Positions 55,500 through 64,000 of a DNA stretch of 64,000 bases are shown in pieces. Each line of letters opens with the position of its first letter. The stretch's first letter is position 1. The notes beneath the pieces were generated by a model. It ran no database searches, had not been told where the DNA came from, and saw only the letters and a program-made list of their open reading frames with translations. The position numbers were made by a program, and so were the translations under genes. The DNA is from Flavobacterium aquiphilum (GTDB lineage: Bacteria > Bacteroidota > Bacteroidia > Flavobacteriales > Flavobacteriaceae), in assembly GCF_027111335.1 (NCBI RefSeq), contig NZ_CP114288.1, positions 1,302,001 through 1,366,000 of the forward strand, written 5' to 3'.

Positions 55500-55511
55500 A
55501 CGAGCACCAGA

Positions 55512-55746
55512 GGGGTCCAACAGTATTTTTAATAATTTCTATTAAATCATCGTGATTGGAAATTTTTTGCATTGGATTATTATTTATAAAACCATAAATA
55601 TAATTTGATGTCCAATTTGAAGGTTTATGATATTTGTTATTATTAATTTCTTCAATAGATTTTTCAAATTGAGAGCTCAATTTTTCATTCTCTTTTAATT
55701 CACTCTCTTTTTTTACTTTGGTTTTGAAAAAGTCAAAAATTCCCAT
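55512..55746 (-). pseudogene. Hypothetical protein fragment fused to repeat DNA
   Basis: The open frame starts at 55746 with MGIFDFFKTKVKKESELKENE. It continues as a soluble, Asn/Lys-rich sequence (KPSNWTSNYIYGFINNNPMQ) to about residue 78 (IEIIKNTVGP). Beyond that the frame reads into repeat sequence and then the MITE, down to a stop at 55417, so the original C-terminus is lost. The start MGIFDFFK is common among small flavobacterial proteins of unknown role. It is probably non-functional. Confidence 0.55.
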
Positions 55747-55866
55747 ATTAGTTGATTATTGGTTTACTATTTCTGCTAACGTCAGTCTGTGAAAAAACTT
55801 CCGTTTCTATTTGATCAAATATAGCAAAAAAGTTCCTTAAAAATATGAATTTTCGTATTTTTAAGA

Positions 55867-56250
55867 ATGCAACATATCTCAGGAATTTCTCGTCACCAAA
55901 TGCGTATTTCCAGTTTGGAAGACGCTATAGCTTTAGATAACCAAGTGCGATTTATAGAAGCATTTGTAACGTTTGTGGATATCTCCAGACTTGGTTTTTC
56001 TGTACAGACGATCAAAAATGAAGGCCGTCCGAGCTTTAACACCAAAGTGTTCCTTAAAACCTATCTGTACGGCTATCTCAACGGAATAAGAAGCTCCAGA
56101 AAATTAGAAAAAGAATCCTTCAGAAATATTGAAATGCAATGACTTTTGGAAGGCATTCGCCCAAACTACCACAGCATCTCAGATTTTAGAAAAGACAATC
56201 CCGTTGCCTTGAAAAAACTATTCAAATTATTTGTCTCCTTTTTGAAAGCT
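55867..56250 (+). pseudogene. IS1182-family transposase remnant with nonsense mutation
   Basis: The N-terminus of an IS1182 transposase is clear: ISGISRHQMRISSLEDAI, DNQVRFIEAFV, GRPSFNTKVFLKTYLYGYLNG and IRSSRKLEKESFRNIEMQ. The next codon, normally Trp (TGG), is TGA at 56140-56142. The same frame continues with LLEGIRPNYHSISDFRKDNP and KKLFKLFV. After about 56250 similarity stops, so roughly three quarters of the gene is deleted. No terminal inverted repeats were recognised. The element is dead. Confidence 0.85.
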
Positions 56251-56331
56251 TTCCATTCCTTATCGAAAACATTTCAATTGTTAGACTGCTTTAATTTAGT
56301 CCTAAAGTTTTAATTGTAAAAATACAGGGCT

Positions 56332-57840
56332 ATGAAACGTTCGATTTACCTCCACTATTTTATCACCTCGGTTTGCTATCTTCATGTATTGGTTTTTACT
56401 TACGCGGCCGCGAGCAAACTTTTCGATTATCAGAATTTTCAAATCCAACTCAGCCAGTCGCCACTCATTAGTGCTTTTGTTGTCTATGTTTCATGGTCTG
56501 TTCCGTTATTGGAACTGTTAATCTCGGCACTTCTAATATTTCCAAAAACAAGAACAATTGGGTTGTATGCCTGTTACTTTTTTATGGTAATGTTTACGGC
56601 CTATATTTTTATAATTCTCAATTACAGTTCCTTTGTTCCATGCTCCTGTGGAGGGATATTGGAAAAAATGAATTGGACAGAGCATTTGATCTTTAATTCG
56701 GTACTTGTAATCTTAGCTCTGATTGCTCTTTATTTGGGAATACCTGAATCAGCAGAAAACGGAAGGAGAACCAAAATTATCAGGTTTGGTTCATTATCTC
56801 TAATTATTACAATGCTTGGTGTTGGTATTGTTATCATACTTTTTTTATTGTCAGAGAATATAGTTCATTATCACAACACTCTGGTAAGACGTTTTCCACA
56901 CACACCAATTGAAAAGAAAATGAATTTGGATCTTGGAGTCAATTCTTATTATATCGCTGGTGTAGGTCAGAATGCCATTTATTTAGGTAATACAACGGCA
57001 CCTCTTCTTATTACCGTAGTGAATGACAAAATGGAAATTATCGAGAGAAAAAGAATAGAACTCAATCAGTATAATTTTGTTTTTCATGGCTTAAGAATAA
57101 ATGTGAAACCTCCTTATTTTTTTGTGACCGATGGAACAGTCCCTGTTATTTACAAAGGCATTATTTCCAATTGGAAAGCCAGGGTGGTAAAACAAGGAGG
57201 TGAATATTTTGCTGCAGCAGAGGCAATGGATTCGGTGTCGCTGGTGCTGCGGACGCATAGTTCCATTACAGGGGAAAGCATTCTGGGAACAATCAATACC
57301 ACAACCGATAAAACTTCACTGAATCCACAACTCCTTGTAAAACAATTTGACGGCGTTTTTGACCTGGATGGGCAGCTGCATTACAATGAAGAGTTACGAC
57401 AGGTCATTTATCTGTATGCATATAGAAACCAATATACGCAGGCTGACCTCAACTTAAAATTGCTAAAACGGGGAAAGACTATTGATACTATTTCTAAAGC
57501 CAAACTGGAAGTGGTAAAAGTAAAAAACAACCATGTCCGAAAACTAGCCAAACCGCCTTTGTTCGTCAACAAGTCAAGTGCCACATCTGGGCATATCCTC
57601 TTTGTGAATTCAGCTGTACCGGGTAAATATGAAAAGGATGCGCTTTGGAAATCAGCCAGCATTATCGATGTCTATAACCTTAAGGACAACAGTTATCTGT
57701 ATACGTTTTGTATCTACGATATAGCAGGAAGAAAAATGCGAAGTTTTATCATCAATGGGGATAATTTGTATGCATTAATCGGCAGTTATCTGTTTCATAG
57801 TAAACTGAACCGAAAGAGAATGAAACAATATGAACAGTAA
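56332..57840 (+). CDS. MauE/DoxX-like membrane protein with large C-terminal domain
   Basis: This 502-residue protein has about four membrane segments within residues 8-135 forming a MauE/DoxX-type domain: AASKLFDYQNFQIQLSQSPLI, then PCSCGGILEKMNWTEHLIFN with Cys104 and Cys106. A fifth membrane segment (around 150-172) is followed by about 325 residues that should be periplasmic and beta-rich. MauE-type proteins are thought to handle disulfide redox chemistry. It lies 92 bases before a cysteine-containing exported DUF6520 peptide, and the pair is recurrent in flavobacteria as far as I recall. The function is unknown. Confidence 0.75.
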   Translation: MKRSIYLHYFITSVCYLHVLVFTYAAASKLFDYQNFQIQLSQSPLISAFVVYVSWSVPLLELLISALLIFPKTRTIGLYACYFFMVMFTAYIFIILNYSSFVPCSCGGILEKMNWTEHLIFNSVLVILALIALYLGIPESAENGRRTKIIRFGSLSLIITMLGVGIVIILFLLSENIVHYHNTLVRRFPHTPIEKKMNLDLGVNSYYIAGVGQNAIYLGNTTAPLLITVVNDKMEIIERKRIELNQYNFVFHGLRINVKPPYFFVTDGTVPVIYKGIISNWKARVVKQGGEYFAAAEAMDSVSLVLRTHSSITGESILGTINTTTDKTSLNPQLLVKQFDGVFDLDGQLHYNEELRQVIYLYAYRNQYTQADLNLKLLKRGKTIDTISKAKLEVVKVKNNHVRKLAKPPLFVNKSSATSGHILFVNSAVPGKYEKDALWKSASIIDVYNLKDNSYLYTFCIYDIAGRKMRSFIINGDNLYALIGSYLFHSKLNRKRMKQYEQ

Positions 57841-57932
57841 AGTTGGGGAACCAGCAACCATCTATTGGCCAAATAGCAGGACAAGATCGAAAACCTGTAA
57901 CAGAGTAGATCACAAACCAAATTTTTATTATT

Positions 57933-58199
57933 ATGAAAACTAATTTTTTTAATTACGCGATTCCGATGGCAATAGCCATTATCGGATTAACGAGTGCAGC
58001 AAGCACAAGTTCCATCACAAAGTCTGAATTAGCTCCAGTTATGGGATGGAGACAGATTGAAAATGAGAGTACCTGCGAACCGGTACAGGAATGTTCCAAC
58101 TCTGGAACTTTTGATTGTACGGCTCCCGACAACACCCAACTGTATGCAGGTTCAGAGTCATCATGCCTTGTTCCTTTGAAAAGAAATACAGAGGACTAA
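57933..58199 (+). CDS. DUF6520-like secreted small protein
   Basis: This 88-residue protein has an N-terminal signal-like segment (FFNYAIPMAIAIIGLTSAAS) and a short mature part with four cysteines (Cys48, Cys54, Cys62, Cys78), suggesting two disulfides outside the cytoplasm. It looks like DUF6520 proteins of Bacteroidota, which have no known role. It follows the MauE-like gene and ends at a shared bidirectional terminator. A peptide substrate or partner for the neighbouring peptidase and uptake genes is possible but unproven. Confidence 0.75.
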   Translation: MKTNFFNYAIPMAIAIIGLTSAASTSSITKSELAPVMGWRQIENESTCEPVQECSNSGTFDCTAPDNTQLYAGSESSCLVPLKRNTED

Positions 58200-58221
58200 T
58201 TTTCAAAAATTGAAAATGGAA

Positions 58222-58250
58222 GATGCCGCTAAAAAACGGCATCTTTTTTT
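58222..58250. terminator. Bidirectional terminator between DUF6520 and peptidase genes
   Basis: GATGCCG (58222-58228) pairs with CGGCATC (58237-58243), followed by T8. It serves the plus-strand gene, and on the minus strand it lies at the end of the peptidase gene, whose stop codon overlaps the T-run. Confidence 0.85.
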
Positions 58251-60876
58251 AATCTTCAGTTGGTATCATCCAGTCCTTAATAGGACCGTTTTTCAGATAG
58301 CGGTCAAACCATTGCTGGATGCGGAGCGTGAGGTCTTCCTGACTTTTAGTATTGTTAATATTATGTCCTTCATCGTTATAGCGAAGGAGTACCTCTTCTT
58401 TACCTAGCCTGCGTAAAGCAAAATAGAATTCCTGACCTTGCAGGGCATTCACATGACGGTCTTCTTTGCCTACCCATCCCAGCACCGGAGTTGTCACTTT
58501 TTGTGCCAACAGTACCGGTGAATTGTCCAGATAGGCATTCATATCTTCAAACAAAGATTTTCCAATGCGCAACTGATCGTATTCGGCTCGATAGAAATCC
58601 GGAATGTTAAGGGTTGGTCCCAAATAAAGGGAAGCACTGACCAAATCAGTCCAGCCATTGCCGGCAACTACGGTGGCAAAACGGTTTGTTTGCGTTGCAA
58701 TTAAATAAGATTCATAGCCTCCGAAGGAATGCCCATTTAAACCAATCTTTGAATTGTCTACATCTCCTTTTGCTACAACGGCATCGACCGCAGCCAGTAC
58801 ACTTCCCGTTACCGATTCGGCCAGCGTACCAAAGGTATAAGTGATATCGGGTAGCAGTACAAAATAACCTTGAGCCAGGAGATGGGGGATGTTAAACCCA
58901 TCGCTGGTATGCACACTTGGTTTAATGTAATAATGAAAAAACTGTGACTCCTTTTCGTAGATGTGGACAATCATAGGATATTTTTCCCCCTTTTTGTATC
59001 CAGGTGGGCTGTACAATATCCCTGAAAGCTTCTTTCCCTGATACTCATATTTGACGAGCGATGCTTTTCCCCACAGGTATTCTTTATGCAGGGGGTTGCT
59101 TTCCATGATCATTTTTTCAGCTCCCTTTTCCTGTGTTAGCATGATAGTGTGGGGGCGGTCAAACCGTTGTTCCAAAAAGACAAATTGGCCAAGTGATGTT
59201 CTGGCAATTTGGTCTACTCTTTTTTCTCCCCAGACCATCTTTCTTAATCCTTTTTTGTTTTCCCACCAGTAAAATCCCGAAAGACCCCGTGTTACATCCC
59301 TTACGGAAAGGATCAGACCCTTTTCAAGATTTAGTGGAAGGAGATTCTTCAAAAGATGGAATCTTGGTCCTGTCTCATATAGTGGTTTGGCAATACGGAA
59401 AACCTGCTGTTTTTCCCTTCCGTGGGTAATTCGGACAGCAGCTTTTGTTCTTAGGTCAATCTGCCACAAATCAAATTCGTCATAGATTAGAAGGTAACGG
59501 TTATCCTGGCTCCAACCTGCAATACCCCAAGGAGAAACGTCATTGGGCATGTTACTATCGTGATTATAAAGCGGTGCACTGTTTTCCGTCATCAGACTGC
59601 TACGGCTTTTATTTTCGACATTGTAAAGCCATAATTGTCCTTCCTGAAAATAAGAAAGAAATCTTCCATCGGGTGAGGGTGACGGTAAATAATCAGCAGC
59701 TATTTTTTTTGCGACTTGCCACTTTTCATTCGTGTCAAGATTGACGGCATAAAGATCAACTGGGCCGTGCATTTGGGTATGCGGTTCATAGGCGGAGGGG
59801 TTATAGATAAAAGCATGGGAGTAGGTACCGTTTAAAAATAAGGAAGGGTTTTCCCGGTCCGTTATTTGTTTTATGGTGTCATTTTCAACATCCCATACGG
59901 CTATTTTATCAATAGTATTGTAGCTGCCCATAACTTTTTTTCGATCTAAAAAACGTTTGTCTTTGGTATTCCAAATTTCAACAATCTTTTGATCTTCATT
60001 TTCCTTTTGTACAGGTTCGGAAATGCAAAAGAATATTTTATTTCCGTTATCACTAATAAGCATACTGCGATATTCCTTAAAAGAAATTGTCATTTTTGAT
60101 AATGCCGGTGCCGAACTTTGAAAAGGGCATTCTTTCAGGATACGTTTACTGATGTTATAGCTGTAAAGTTTTACACTGTCTTTTTCCTTTAAAAGAAAAG
60201 CGATGGTATTGTTTTTCCATGCAAACCCCGATACATTTCCGGTGTTTTTCTCCAGCATTTTGACCGCTTTACCGGGCGGACCCATGTCCATTAAGGTAAC
60301 CGTCATTTTGTTGTTGGATTGACTGCTGTATACGATTTGATGCCCGTTGTCCGACAGTTCAAAAGTTTCAATATCCTTTTCCTCTTTCATTTGTGTTCCC
60401 TGAAGATTTTCTATCGAAAGACTTTTGAGTTTAGTATCTGTCTTTTTTGCCACTACCAGATAGTTTCTGTCGGCACTATATCGGAATCCGGTAACTCCCG
60501 TAATTTCCCTGCGCTGTCCATTTTCAAGGTCCTGCAATGTGAGCGTTTCCTTGTTTTGGGTGACAAACATATTGCCCAGAAAGTAGCCTTGACGGTTTCC
60601 GGGAAAGTAATAAGATTTATCAGAGATCAACGATTTTACATGTAAGGTATCATTTTTGGATTCATACATCAACAAGTAACTAATCCATTTTCCATTAGGG
60701 GATACATTCCGGATCAGGGTTTCGTTCCAGAAGCCATATTTAGAAGGGTCAAGCGGTTTTAAGGATTCCTGCGCCTTTAGCGGATTCAGATACAGGCATA
60801 ACAATAGAAAGGCTAGTCGGAAAGGGTGCCTTAAATGCCTTTGGAACTTAAAATAGATAAAATTAGTAGCCATCAT
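58249..60876 (-). CDS. Prolyl oligopeptidase family (S9) serine peptidase
   Basis: This 875-residue exported peptidase has a signal near residues 18-35 (PFRLAFLLLCLYLNPLKAQ), a long beta-propeller part and a C-terminal alpha/beta-hydrolase domain. The catalytic triad is visible: Ser717 in GHSFGGYES, Asp806 in GKEDRHV and His838 in DEGHNI. It should cleave peptides in the periplasm or at the cell surface. Its start overlaps the end of the SusD-like gene by 14 bases, so it is translated in one operon with the SusC/SusD pair and may process the peptide taken up by it. Confidence 0.9.
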   Translation of the reverse strand: MMATNFIYFKFQRHLRHPFRLAFLLLCLYLNPLKAQESLKPLDPSKYGFWNETLIRNVSPNGKWISYLLMYESKNDTLHVKSLISDKSYYFPGNRQGYFLGNMFVTQNKETLTLQDLENGQRREITGVTGFRYSADRNYLVVAKKTDTKLKSLSIENLQGTQMKEEKDIETFELSDNGHQIVYSSQSNNKMTVTLMDMGPPGKAVKMLEKNTGNVSGFAWKNNTIAFLLKEKDSVKLYSYNISKRILKECPFQSSAPALSKMTISFKEYRSMLISDNGNKIFFCISEPVQKENEDQKIVEIWNTKDKRFLDRKKVMGSYNTIDKIAVWDVENDTIKQITDRENPSLFLNGTYSHAFIYNPSAYEPHTQMHGPVDLYAVNLDTNEKWQVAKKIAADYLPSPSPDGRFLSYFQEGQLWLYNVENKSRSSLMTENSAPLYNHDSNMPNDVSPWGIAGWSQDNRYLLIYDEFDLWQIDLRTKAAVRITHGREKQQVFRIAKPLYETGPRFHLLKNLLPLNLEKGLILSVRDVTRGLSGFYWWENKKGLRKMVWGEKRVDQIARTSLGQFVFLEQRFDRPHTIMLTQEKGAEKMIMESNPLHKEYLWGKASLVKYEYQGKKLSGILYSPPGYKKGEKYPMIVHIYEKESQFFHYYIKPSVHTSDGFNIPHLLAQGYFVLLPDITYTFGTLAESVTGSVLAAVDAVVAKGDVDNSKIGLNGHSFGGYESYLIATQTNRFATVVAGNGWTDLVSASLYLGPTLNIPDFYRAEYDQLRIGKSLFEDMNAYLDNSPVLLAQKVTTPVLGWVGKEDRHVNALQGQEFYFALRRLGKEEVLLRYNDEGHNINNTKSQEDLTLRIQQWFDRYLKNGPIKDWMIPTED

Positions 60877-62287
60877 TTTGTGGAGCGAGATTAGGGTTTA
60901 GAGAAAGTTCAGATTCGGGTATAGGCAGGAGCTTGTCACTTGTGTTCCAACCCGGTTTTGTTTTTTGTAGTGTCTCGTCTAGTTTCTGCATCCTTTTAAG
61001 ATCAAAGAAGCGGTGACCAAACTCGCAGAAAAATTCAAGTCTTCTTTGTTTGATGATTTCATCGATAAGCGCAGATTGCGTGGAGGCAGCTGTATTGGAA
61101 AGCCCTGCATAATTTCGGATCACATTGATATCTTGTTGGGAACCTATAAAATCACCTTGCATAGCCCTTGCTTCGGCGCGGATCAGGTAGAGTTCCGCAA
61201 GGCGCAAAACGATCGAATACTCTACTGATGTTCCTGTACTGGTACTTTGTTTGTATTTATAGGCATGGTACCAGGAATTGGTTCCAGTTGTCACCTTTCT
61301 GATCCAGTTTAGCTTTCTGAGATCATTGGCATCAAAACTAGAGACGAATCCGTTGGTCAATGCAAAAGAGGGAGGAGGCCCGGTTTGAAAGATGAAGAGG
61401 CTTCCCTCACGGGTATTGGCACCGGCTGCTGAAGGCATAAACTGCCAGATAGTAGAAGGACTGTCTTTTAGAAAAACTTTTATGATGTCTGTAGGCATGC
61501 GGTAAAGGCTACTTTGAATAATGACAGCGGAAGCTTCTTCAGAGGCCTGATCCCACTGCTGCAGATAGAGAAGTACCCTTGCCAATAGTGCTTTGGCTGC
61601 CCATTTATTCGGACGCACGCGTTCGGTTGTAGGGTAGTCAGCCGTCATCAATAGTGATGCTTCAGTAAGGTCATCTTTGATATTCTGGTAAACGGCCTGT
61701 ACTGACATTCGCTTTACGGCTTTGTTTTGTAGGTAATCGGTCTGGGTAATATAGGGAATGTCTCCAAAGAGATTGACAAGGTAAAAATGAACCAAAGCCC
61801 TGATGAATAAAGCTTCACCAATGATTTTATCACGATCGGAATGGCTTAAGACAGTGGAATGGGTAACTCCTTCTATAACCGCATTGGCAGCATAGATTTG
61901 CGTATAGCTTCGTGACCATAGCAATGAAACATCCGAGGTGGAGGGAAGTAGTCCATTGTTGAAAAAAGAAGCATTTCCACTGGCAGGAATGCCATAGAAA
62001 TCAAGTTCGTCGCAATACAACCCAAGCTGACAGCTAACACCCGACGGGTAGCCGGTAAGAACTCCGTTATCCCTTAGATTACTGTAAATTTCAGTTAGGG
62101 CAGCAGTTGCGGTTGCCTTATCTTCGAATACATCATCGGCATTAAGTTGAGAAGAAGGAAGGTCAACCTGTGTGAAACTGTCACAGGATAAAAAAAGAAA
62201 CAATACTCCCAAAACGGGTATCACCCTCCTGTAATGGACAGGGGATATTACTATGCAATAGTTGTTGATTTTTATTTTCATGATCAT
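60863..62287 (-). CDS. SusD/RagB-family outer-membrane lipoprotein
   Basis: This 474-residue surface lipoprotein is the substrate-binding lid of a TonB-dependent transporter. The signal ends in lipobox LSC with Cys35. The mature protein has SusD motifs DVFEDKATATAALTEIYSNL, RALVHFYLVNLFGDIPY and the C-terminal ELYLIRAEARA and KQRRLEFFCEFGHRFFDLKR. Together with the SusC-like protein upstream it imports a large nutrient. The downstream peptidase makes oligopeptides a more likely cargo than glycans. Confidence 0.93.
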   Translation of the reverse strand: MIMKIKINNYCIVISPVHYRRVIPVLGVLFLFLSCDSFTQVDLPSSQLNADDVFEDKATATAALTEIYSNLRDNGVLTGYPSGVSCQLGLYCDELDFYGIPASGNASFFNNGLLPSTSDVSLLWSRSYTQIYAANAVIEGVTHSTVLSHSDRDKIIGEALFIRALVHFYLVNLFGDIPYITQTDYLQNKAVKRMSVQAVYQNIKDDLTEASLLMTADYPTTERVRPNKWAAKALLARVLLYLQQWDQASEEASAVIIQSSLYRMPTDIIKVFLKDSPSTIWQFMPSAAGANTREGSLFIFQTGPPPSFALTNGFVSSFDANDLRKLNWIRKVTTGTNSWYHAYKYKQSTSTGTSVEYSIVLRLAELYLIRAEARAMQGDFIGSQQDINVIRNYAGLSNTAASTQSALIDEIIKQRRLEFFCEFGHRFFDLKRMQKLDETLQKTKPGWNTSDKLLPIPESELSLNPNLAPQNDGY

Positions 62288-62297
62288 TTTTTTAACA

Positions 62298-64000
62298 TTA
62301 GAAAGCTATTTGAAGACTGCTGGTAAAAATTTTGAGTGGTGGCAGATAGCCAGTAGAGGTAAACTCGGGATCAATACCTTTGTAATGGGTGAACGTCAAA
62401 AGGTTTTGCCCTTGAAGGCCGACTTTACAAGTGAAGCTTTTTGTCCAATGTTTGGGAACATCATAGTAAAGCGAAATATTCCTCAATCGTATAAAGGAAG
62501 CATCTCCTATGGCTGCATCACTTTGAACGAATCGGGTGTAAGCGGTGCTTCTAAGGTTGTTAGAATTACTGTAGCCCTGAATGAATGAAGTATCCCCAGT
62601 CTGTTGCCAATGATCCGCTACACGGGTGGGTTGGTTTGACATTGTTCCGGGCATGGTGAATCGGTACATTTCATTGAAATTTTCCTGACGGACAAAATCA
62701 AACAGAAAATCAAGAGTAATTGCTTTATAGGTCAGTGTGTTTTGGAATCCACCATAAAACTGAGGGTTAAGATCCTTGATAATTTTTTTGTCATCAACAG
62801 CCGAAAAATTGCCATCTTTATTGAAATCAGTAAACGTATAGTTTCCGGTTTGCGGATCTACACCTGTATTTTGATACACTTTTATAATGTTTAACGGTTG
62901 CCCGATTACATATTGATTGGCATAGGGTGAACCTGCCAGTCCAGGGAAGGAAAGCAGTTCGTTCTTTGCTTTTGTAATATTAAAACTGCTCGTCCATCTG
63001 AAATTTTTGGAAATTATATTTTGTGTATTTAGAGTAAGTTCAATTCCGCTGTTCTGTACTTCCGCGTCAAGATTGGCAGTAAGCTGGGTAAAGCCTGTCG
63101 TTCCGGGTAGTGGGATCCCAACCAGCTGGTTTGAAGAACGGTTACGGTACAAACTCAAAGATGTACTAATACGGTCGTTGAGAAAGCCGAGTTCAATAGC
63201 GCCTTCTAATTTAGTATTGGATTCCCAGCTAAATTCAGGATTAAACAGCCTGGAAGGAGACAGCCCTTTAACGCCCTGATAGGTATTGCTTGAAACGGTA
63301 TAAGTATCAATGTACTGATAATCGCCAATCTGATCATTTCCCGTGGTTCCCCAGCTGGCACGAAGTTTACCAAAACTTAAGAATCCCATTTTTTGCATAA
63401 AGGCTTCTTTTGAAAAAAGCCATGCTGCGCCAACGGCTCCGAATGTTGCAAATTGTTTGTCGGGACCAAAACGGCTAGAGCCGTCTCTTCTTCCGGTGAT
63501 ATTGAGAATATATTTTTCGTGCCACTTGGCATTTATCCGAAAGAAGGTCGCTTGGTATTTATAAACGGATTGATTGCTTTCCAAAATTCTGTAAATCGAT
63601 GCAGAAGCTGGGTTTTCAAGCAAGCTGTTGTTTGGGAAGTTTTCTCCATAACTAACGGTTTGTTCACCACTTTGTTGTTGGAAAGTAGTCCCAATAAGTG
63701 CATCCAGTTGTACTTTTTCAAACGATTTGTTCCAGCCTAGTTGTGGTTCCAGTATCCAGGAAGTGCGATCTAAAGTATTGTAATATACAGATGAAAACTC
63801 ACTTCCACGTCCTAAGGACGGGTTAAAGGCAGTTGAAGGCAATAAAGTAATTTGGCTTTGTCTAAGGTCAGTAAAGCCCAGGTTTACTTTGGCGAGAAAT
63901 GATGGAGTAAAATTATAGGATATAACGCCATTAGTCATCAGATCATTGGTTTTGCTTTCTATAGTTCTAAGTAATTTGGCAAGAGGATTACTAAAAGTGC
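62298..64000 (-). CDS. SusC/RagA-family TonB-dependent transporter, C-terminal part (cut by window edge)
   Basis: The frame is open to the right edge of the window; about 567 residues are visible. NPLAKLLRTIESKTNDL, WHEKYILNITGRRDGSSRFG, FGKLRASWGTTGNDQIGDY, FNPEFSWESNTKLEGAIELG and the terminal SLQIAF beta-strand are standard for SusC barrels. The plug domain and signal peptide lie outside the window. It sits 10 bases before the SusD-like gene in one operon. An internal Met at 63938 is not the real start, as the family sequence continues upstream of it. Confidence 0.93.
   Translation of the reverse strand, partial: TFSNPLAKLLRTIESKTNDLMTNGVISYNFTPSFLAKVNLGFTDLRQSQITLLPSTAFNPSLGRGSEFSSVYYNTLDRTSWILEPQLGWNKSFEKVQLDALIGTTFQQQSGEQTVSYGENFPNNSLLENPASASIYRILESNQSVYKYQATFFRINAKWHEKYILNITGRRDGSSRFGPDKQFATFGAVGAAWLFSKEAFMQKMGFLSFGKLRASWGTTGNDQIGDYQYIDTYTVSSNTYQGVKGLSPSRLFNPEFSWESNTKLEGAIELGFLNDRISTSLSLYRNRSSNQLVGIPLPGTTGFTQLTANLDAEVQNSGIELTLNTQNIISKNFRWTSSFNITKAKNELLSFPGLAGSPYANQYVIGQPLNIIKVYQNTGVDPQTGNYTFTDFNKDGNFSAVDDKKIIKDLNPQFYGGFQNTLTYKAITLDFLFDFVRQENFNEMYRFTMPGTMSNQPTRVADHWQQTGDTSFIQGYSNSNNLRSTAYTRFVQSDAAIGDASFIRLRNISLYYDVPKHWTKSFTCKVGLQGQNLLTFTHYKGIDPEFTSTGYLPPLKIFTSSLQIAF

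Noticed and set aside
55867..56250. Functional IS1182 element
   Set aside because: There is a nonsense codon at 56140, the catalytic part is lost, and no inverted ends were recognised.
62262..63740. Plus-strand open frames within the SusC-like gene
   Set aside because: The minus strand encodes a well-conserved SusC barrel through the whole interval. The plus-strand frames have no family resemblance.

Overview
The window reads as a Bacteroidota chromosome, most likely Flavobacterium or a close relative. It is AT-rich, its recognisable promoters carry the Bacteroidota -7 box TAnnTTTG, and its gene content (CtlX hydrolase, SLBB exporter, UpxY-type NusG paralogue, SusC/SusD pair, DUF6520 peptide) is typical of the group. 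No rRNA, tRNA or CRISPR array was seen.

Layout. Positions 1-5.7 kb hold housekeeping genes: the enolase 3' end, citrate synthase, two guanidine-modifying hydrolases in tandem, a MarC membrane protein, a CoA-binding protein and recR. From 5.9 to 52.3 kb lies a very large surface-polysaccharide (capsule/O-antigen) locus. Its left part (5.9-23.1 kb) carries two outer-membrane export proteins, a tyrosine autokinase, a Wzz-type chain-length protein, a Wzi protein, nucleotide-sugar dehydrogenases, rfbB and a UpxY-like antiterminator. Its centre (23.2-38.5 kb) is a compact, very AT-rich block with Wzx, Wzy, four glycosyltransferases, an amino-sugar (Fuc3N/Qui3N) branch and an unusual acyl module: GNAT, acyl carrier protein, SDR, AMP ligase, LuxE-like and LuxC-like proteins. 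Its right part (38.5-52.3 kb) carries gmd, fcl, manC, rfbC, rfbD, rfbA, two different initiating sugar-phosphate transferases and a UDP-sugar 4,6-dehydratase.

From 52.4 to 56.3 kb there is a scrap zone with an orphan gene, a lone HTH repressor, a truncated AbiEi-like antitoxin, miniature inverted-repeat elements and an IS1182 transposase remnant. From 56.3 kb to the right edge the DNA looks less AT-rich. It holds a MauE/DoxX-like membrane protein and a cysteine-containing DUF6520 peptide, which converge on a SusC-SusD-prolyl oligopeptidase operon.

How the genes fit together. dTDP-rhamnose, a dTDP-3-amino-3,6-dideoxyhexose, GDP-fucose, UDP-glucuronate, a UDP-HexNAc uronate and a UDP-6-deoxy-HexNAc can be predicted as precursors. 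The repeat unit would start on a lipid carrier, be flipped by Wzx, polymerised by Wzy and exported through the Wza/Wzc-type machinery. The acyl module probably makes a non-acetyl substituent for an amino sugar.

The most unusual non-coding content is a family of about 190-bp dispersed repeats. Their inverted arms change together between copies, so a folded structure is conserved. Heptanucleotide tandem repeats follow many stop codons, and a small mobile element has clear 8-bp target duplications. All of these are missing from the compact central block.
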